Origin: Acidobacteria bacterium AB60
Lineage (GTDB): Bacteria > Acidobacteriota > Terriglobia > Terriglobales > Acidobacteriaceae
DNA: 64,000 nt
Direction of reading: 5' to 3'
Assembly (NCBI GenBank): GCA_008682415.1
Contig: VANK01000003.1
Coordinates: 310,001-374,000, forward strand
A program made the position numbers and the translations under genes. Each line of letters begins with the position of its first letter. Positions within the stretch are counted from its first letter, which is position 1. Shown here piece after piece: positions 61,378 through 64,000 of this stretch. The notes under the pieces were generated by a model that saw only the letters and a list, made by a program, of their open reading frames with translations, did no database searches and was not told the origin of the DNA.

Positions 61378-63507
61378 ATGCGAGCGCTCGTCGCGATCAG
61401 CGCAGCCCTCATGTTGGCGGCGCCAGGCAGTGCGCAGCAGGTTGGGCGCAACAAATCGCCGCAAGCGCCGGAGAACTACACGCTCTCCACCAAGGTGCAG
61501 CTCGTGGTGGAGTCGGTAGTAGCTCGAGACAGGAGGGGTAATGCGATTCACGACCTGAGCGCGAAAGACTTCGTCGTCACCGAAGATGGCGCTCCGCAGA
61601 GCATCAAGATATGCGAGTACCAGGATTTGTCGGCGAATTCGACGTTGCTTCCCGTGGTGAAGGCTGGTGAAGAAGACATACACATTTACAAGAGGCTGGC
61701 TCGGACGCAGATTGCACCCGAATCTGCGGAGCGCGAACGCTATAACAACCGCCGGCTGCTGGCCCTGTATTTCGATATGTCGGCGATGCGGCCCGCCGAT
61801 CAGATGCGCGCCCTTGAAGCGGCGGAGCGATTCATCCGCTCGCAGATGACGACGGCAGATCGCGTCGCGATCATGCGCTACAACAGCGCCGCGGTGGACA
61901 TCCTGCAGGACTTCACCGCGGATCGCAACCGGCTCCTGAGCATCCTGCAGACGCTGATCGTTGGGGAAGGGCAGGAATCGGCCGAGGATGTGGACGACGC
62001 GAGCAGCTCGGATACCGGCGCGGCTTTCGGGCAGGACGACAGCGAGTTCAACATCTTCAATACGGACCGTCAGCTCGCTGCGTTGGAGACCGCGGCCCGG
62101 ATGCTTGGCCAGGTGCCGGAGAAGAAATCGCTGATCTACTTTGCGGGGGGCCTGCGCCTCAACGGCATCGACAACCAGGCGCAGTTGCATGCCACTGTCG
62201 ATGCCGCCATCAAGGCAGGAGTATCGTTCTGGCCGATCGACTCGCGCGGCCTCGTGGCGCAAGCGCCACTCGGCGATGCCACGCAAGGCTCACAGGGCAA
62301 CGCCGGCATCTACACCGGTGCCGCGGCCAACGCGGTGACAGCCAATTTTCAGTTGTCGCAGGACACGCTTTATGCGCTGGCTGCCGACACGGGCGGCAAA
62401 GCACTCTTCGACTCGAATGACCTCGATCACGGTATTGTGCAGGCGCAGAATGCCATCTCGGACTACTACGTAATTGGGTACTATACGACCAACACTGCTC
62501 GCGACGGCAAGTTCCGGCGCGTGAGTATCGCCCTGGCTGGAGATGCCCAAGCGAAGCTGGAGTACCGCCAGGGATATTACGCCGACAAGGAATTCGCGAA
62601 GTTTACGGCGGTCGACAAGGAACGCCAGCTTGAAGATGCGCTGATGCTCGACGACCCGATTACAGACCTCACGATCTCCATGGAGATCGACCACTTCCAG
62701 CTCAATCGCGCCGAGTATTTCGTTCCCATTGTCGTGAAGATTCCGGGCCGCGAGCTTGCCCTGGCAAAGAAGGGTGGGGCAGAACATACGCTTATCGATT
62801 TCGTCGGCGAGATCAAAGACGTGGTGGGCGGTATGACGGTGAGCAACGTGCGCGATCACGCAAATATCAAGCTGTCCGACGCGACAGCGGCAGAGCTGGC
62901 GCATCGGCCCATCGAATACGACACGGGATTTACTCTTCTGCCTGGCAAGTACATGATCAAGTTCTTGGCCCGGGATGATGAGACGGGCCGTATCGGCACC
63001 TTCCAAACCACCTTCACCATTCCTAACCTGAACAAGGAGGAGAAGCGGGTGCCGATCAGTTCCGTAGTTCTCGCCAGCCAACGGGTCGAGCAACGGCAGG
63101 CCATCTACGACGCGGCCAAAGCAAAGGACCGCGCGAAGGATGACGCCGTGAATCCTCTGGTGCAGGACGGGAAGAAGCTGATTCCCAGCGTTACAGGCGT
63201 CTTCAGCGCCAATCGCACCCTGTATGTGTATCTGCAGGCGTACCGGCAGTCAGCGGCCGGCGCGAACCCGTCCACTCAGCCGCTGTTTGCGTATGTGAGT
63301 CTCTATTCCGCCGGCATCGAGGTCTTTGAGAGCGCGGCAATTGCGGTCGCGCCGAATGCTGCGTCGCGGCTCGGCATCGCCCCGCTGAGTTTTGATTTGG
63401 CGTTGAATCAAATTGCGGCGGGACAATACGACTGCCAAGTTACCGTGCTTGATCCAATGACACAGAAGGCTAACTTCTGGCGTGCCCCTATTGTCGTGTC
63501 GCAATAA
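61378..63507 (+). CDS. secreted VWFA-related protein (TIGR03436-like)
   Basis: A 709-residue exported protein with signal peptide (ALVAISAALMLAAPGSAQQ). The N-terminal part has the acidobacterial VWFA-related opening (VQLVVESVVARDRRGNAIHDLSAKDFVVTEDGAPQSI). A VWA domain follows (about 120-370) with LALYFDMSAM in the MIDAS position, where the third small residue is Met in place of Ser, and KKSLIYFAGGLRLNG. The C-terminal half is beta-rich (YVIGYYTTN, FRRVSIALAG, and later sandwich strands). It probably mediates protein contact at the outer surface. Its ATG lies two bases after the barrel gene's stop, so they are cotranslated. Confidence 0.9.
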   Translation: MRALVAISAALMLAAPGSAQQVGRNKSPQAPENYTLSTKVQLVVESVVARDRRGNAIHDLSAKDFVVTEDGAPQSIKICEYQDLSANSTLLPVVKAGEEDIHIYKRLARTQIAPESAERERYNNRRLLALYFDMSAMRPADQMRALEAAERFIRSQMTTADRVAIMRYNSAAVDILQDFTADRNRLLSILQTLIVGEGQESAEDVDDASSSDTGAAFGQDDSEFNIFNTDRQLAALETAARMLGQVPEKKSLIYFAGGLRLNGIDNQAQLHATVDAAIKAGVSFWPIDSRGLVAQAPLGDATQGSQGNAGIYTGAAANAVTANFQLSQDTLYALAADTGGKALFDSNDLDHGIVQAQNAISDYYVIGYYTTNTARDGKFRRVSIALAGDAQAKLEYRQGYYADKEFAKFTAVDKERQLEDALMLDDPITDLTISMEIDHFQLNRAEYFVPIVVKIPGRELALAKKGGAEHTLIDFVGEIKDVVGGMTVSNVRDHANIKLSDATAAELAHRPIEYDTGFTLLPGKYMIKFLARDDETGRIGTFQTTFTIPNLNKEEKRVPISSVVLASQRVEQRQAIYDAAKAKDRAKDDAVNPLVQDGKKLIPSVTGVFSANRTLYVYLQAYRQSAAGANPSTQPLFAYVSLYSAGIEVFESAAIAVAPNAASRLGIAPLSFDLALNQIAAGQYDCQVTVLDPMTQKANFWRAPIVVSQ

Positions 63508-63558
63508 CAGGCGCGAAACGCTAGAAGAGCGGCTTACCTGGCGGCTTGCAGGTTAGCT

Positions 63559-63951
63559 CTACGAAGTTAGGGATTCGGTCTTCGCCGGCTCAGGCTTCAC
63601 GGGCGCTGCTTTCCTGGGAGCGGCTTTCTTCGCAGGCGACTTGCTCAAACTGGACTTCGTGGCGGCCTGACCCTTTTGGGTCGCGGCCGCTTTCTTGGCC
63701 GACTTGGCCGGTGCGCCGTTGGTCGCGGCCTGCTTTGGCTTTCGGGCTGCGGCCCATCTTTTCCTCTGCGCGTCGGCAATGCGCTTGCGAGCCTCGGGAC
63801 TGAGGACGCGCTTGGTGGGGCGTTGCGGCTTCGCCGCGTTCCTGCCCCTCACCTTCGAACTTGGGCGGTCGCTATTGGAAAGGATGGCGCGCGCCTGCCG
63901 CAAAGCTTCAATTTCAGCGTCCAGAGCAGCAATAATGGATTGAGCGTCCAT
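63559..63951 (-). CDS. Lys/Ala/Pro-rich H1-like basic protein
   Basis: A 130-residue protein. A short N-terminal helix (IIAALDAEIEALRQARAIL) is followed by RNAAKPQRPTK, then the segment LSPEARKRIADAQRKRW, and a long low-complexity tail of AKK, PAKK and APRK repeats. The tail is like histone H1/Hc1-type DNA-binding proteins, so nucleoid binding is likely. The LSPEARKRI-AQRKRW word recurs in acidobacterial proteins of unknown role. It is convergent with the VWFA gene. Confidence 0.8.
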   Translation of the reverse strand: MDAQSIIAALDAEIEALRQARAILSNSDRPSSKVRGRNAAKPQRPTKRVLSPEARKRIADAQRKRWAAARKPKQAATNGAPAKSAKKAAATQKGQAATKSSLSKSPAKKAAPRKAAPVKPEPAKTESLTS

Positions 63952-64000
63952 GAAGTCGTGTCTCCTCTCATGGATTGTATCCTTGTTGGATCGCGTAACA

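Noticed and set aside
1..64000. CRISPR array, rRNA or complete prophage
   Set aside because: No regularly spaced repeats, rRNA signatures or phage structural genes were seen.

Overview
The window looks like chromosomal DNA of an Acidobacteriota member, probably class Terriglobia. The assignment is an inference from gene content. The window carries two very large Oar-type TonB-dependent receptors with carboxypeptidase-regulatory N-termini, a BlaI/M56-TIGR03435 pair, a VWFA-related (TIGR03436-type) secreted protein, an MBG/IPT-repeat surface hydrolase, an anaerobic sulfatase-maturase-like radical SAM enzyme, GH27 and GH15 glycosidases, and GC-rich sequence throughout. No CRISPR array, rRNA, IS element or complete prophage was seen. 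One tRNA (Cys) is present.

Layout. 1-4.4 kb: a truncated M16 zinc protease and an ABC-2 exporter (permease plus ATPase), all on the minus strand. 4.5-7.8 kb: a VOC protein, two alpha/beta-fold esterases facing away from each other, DinB, and an AhpD-like protein. 8.0-10.7 kb: an ATP-grasp ligase with a Lys/Ala-rich tail, an alkyltransferase-like protein and a YbdK/GCS2 carboxylate-amine ligase in tandem. 11.5-13.7 kb: hemE and hemH. 13.8-18.2 kb: a zinc-ribbon miniprotein, a GH27 alpha-galactosidase and several small exported proteins (DUF427, DUF3574 lipoprotein, BON protein). 18.3-19.6 kb: tRNA-Cys, a YeiH-type transporter and a previously untracked 45-residue membrane miniprotein just upstream of it. 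20-25.3 kb: a lone receiver domain, FliB, a Tat-exported ManD/RspA-like enolase-superfamily protein and a DUF362 protein. 25.5-26.3 kb: a decayed tyrosine recombinase. 26.5-29.3 kb: a secreted SGNH hydrolase whose catalytic module sits inside an MBG domain.

29.4-31.6 kb: a DrrAB-like ABC exporter with its TetR regulator and a clear palindromic operator in the promoter. 31.6-36.5 kb: the radical SAM enzyme and an Oar-type receptor. 36.8-39.6 kb: a LytS-type kinase, a VOC protein and a YycJ-like metallo-hydrolase. 39.8-45.3 kb: exported proteins of unknown function and gpmI, with two strong intrinsic terminators. 45.7-49.7 kb: an ECF sigma/anti-sigma pair, an Slt-type lytic transglycosylase and a zinc-ribbon miniprotein. 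50-52.8 kb: a GH15 enzyme. 52.8-55.5 kb: a Ser/Thr kinase with an FHA-GAF-PP2C phosphatase.

56.0-63.5 kb is the most system-like block: BlaI repressor, M56 protease fused to a TIGR03435 domain, plug-poor Oar-like barrel, VWFA protein. These form a four-gene run with 2-21 nt gaps or start/stop overlaps, headed by a BlaI/CopY-type operator that overlaps the ribosome binding site. It reads as a BlaR1-like signalling unit whose beta-lactam sensor has been replaced by another extracytoplasmic domain and which controls envelope proteins instead of a beta-lactamase. The window ends with an H1-like basic protein. All functional calls rest on motif recognition by eye; no database search was run.
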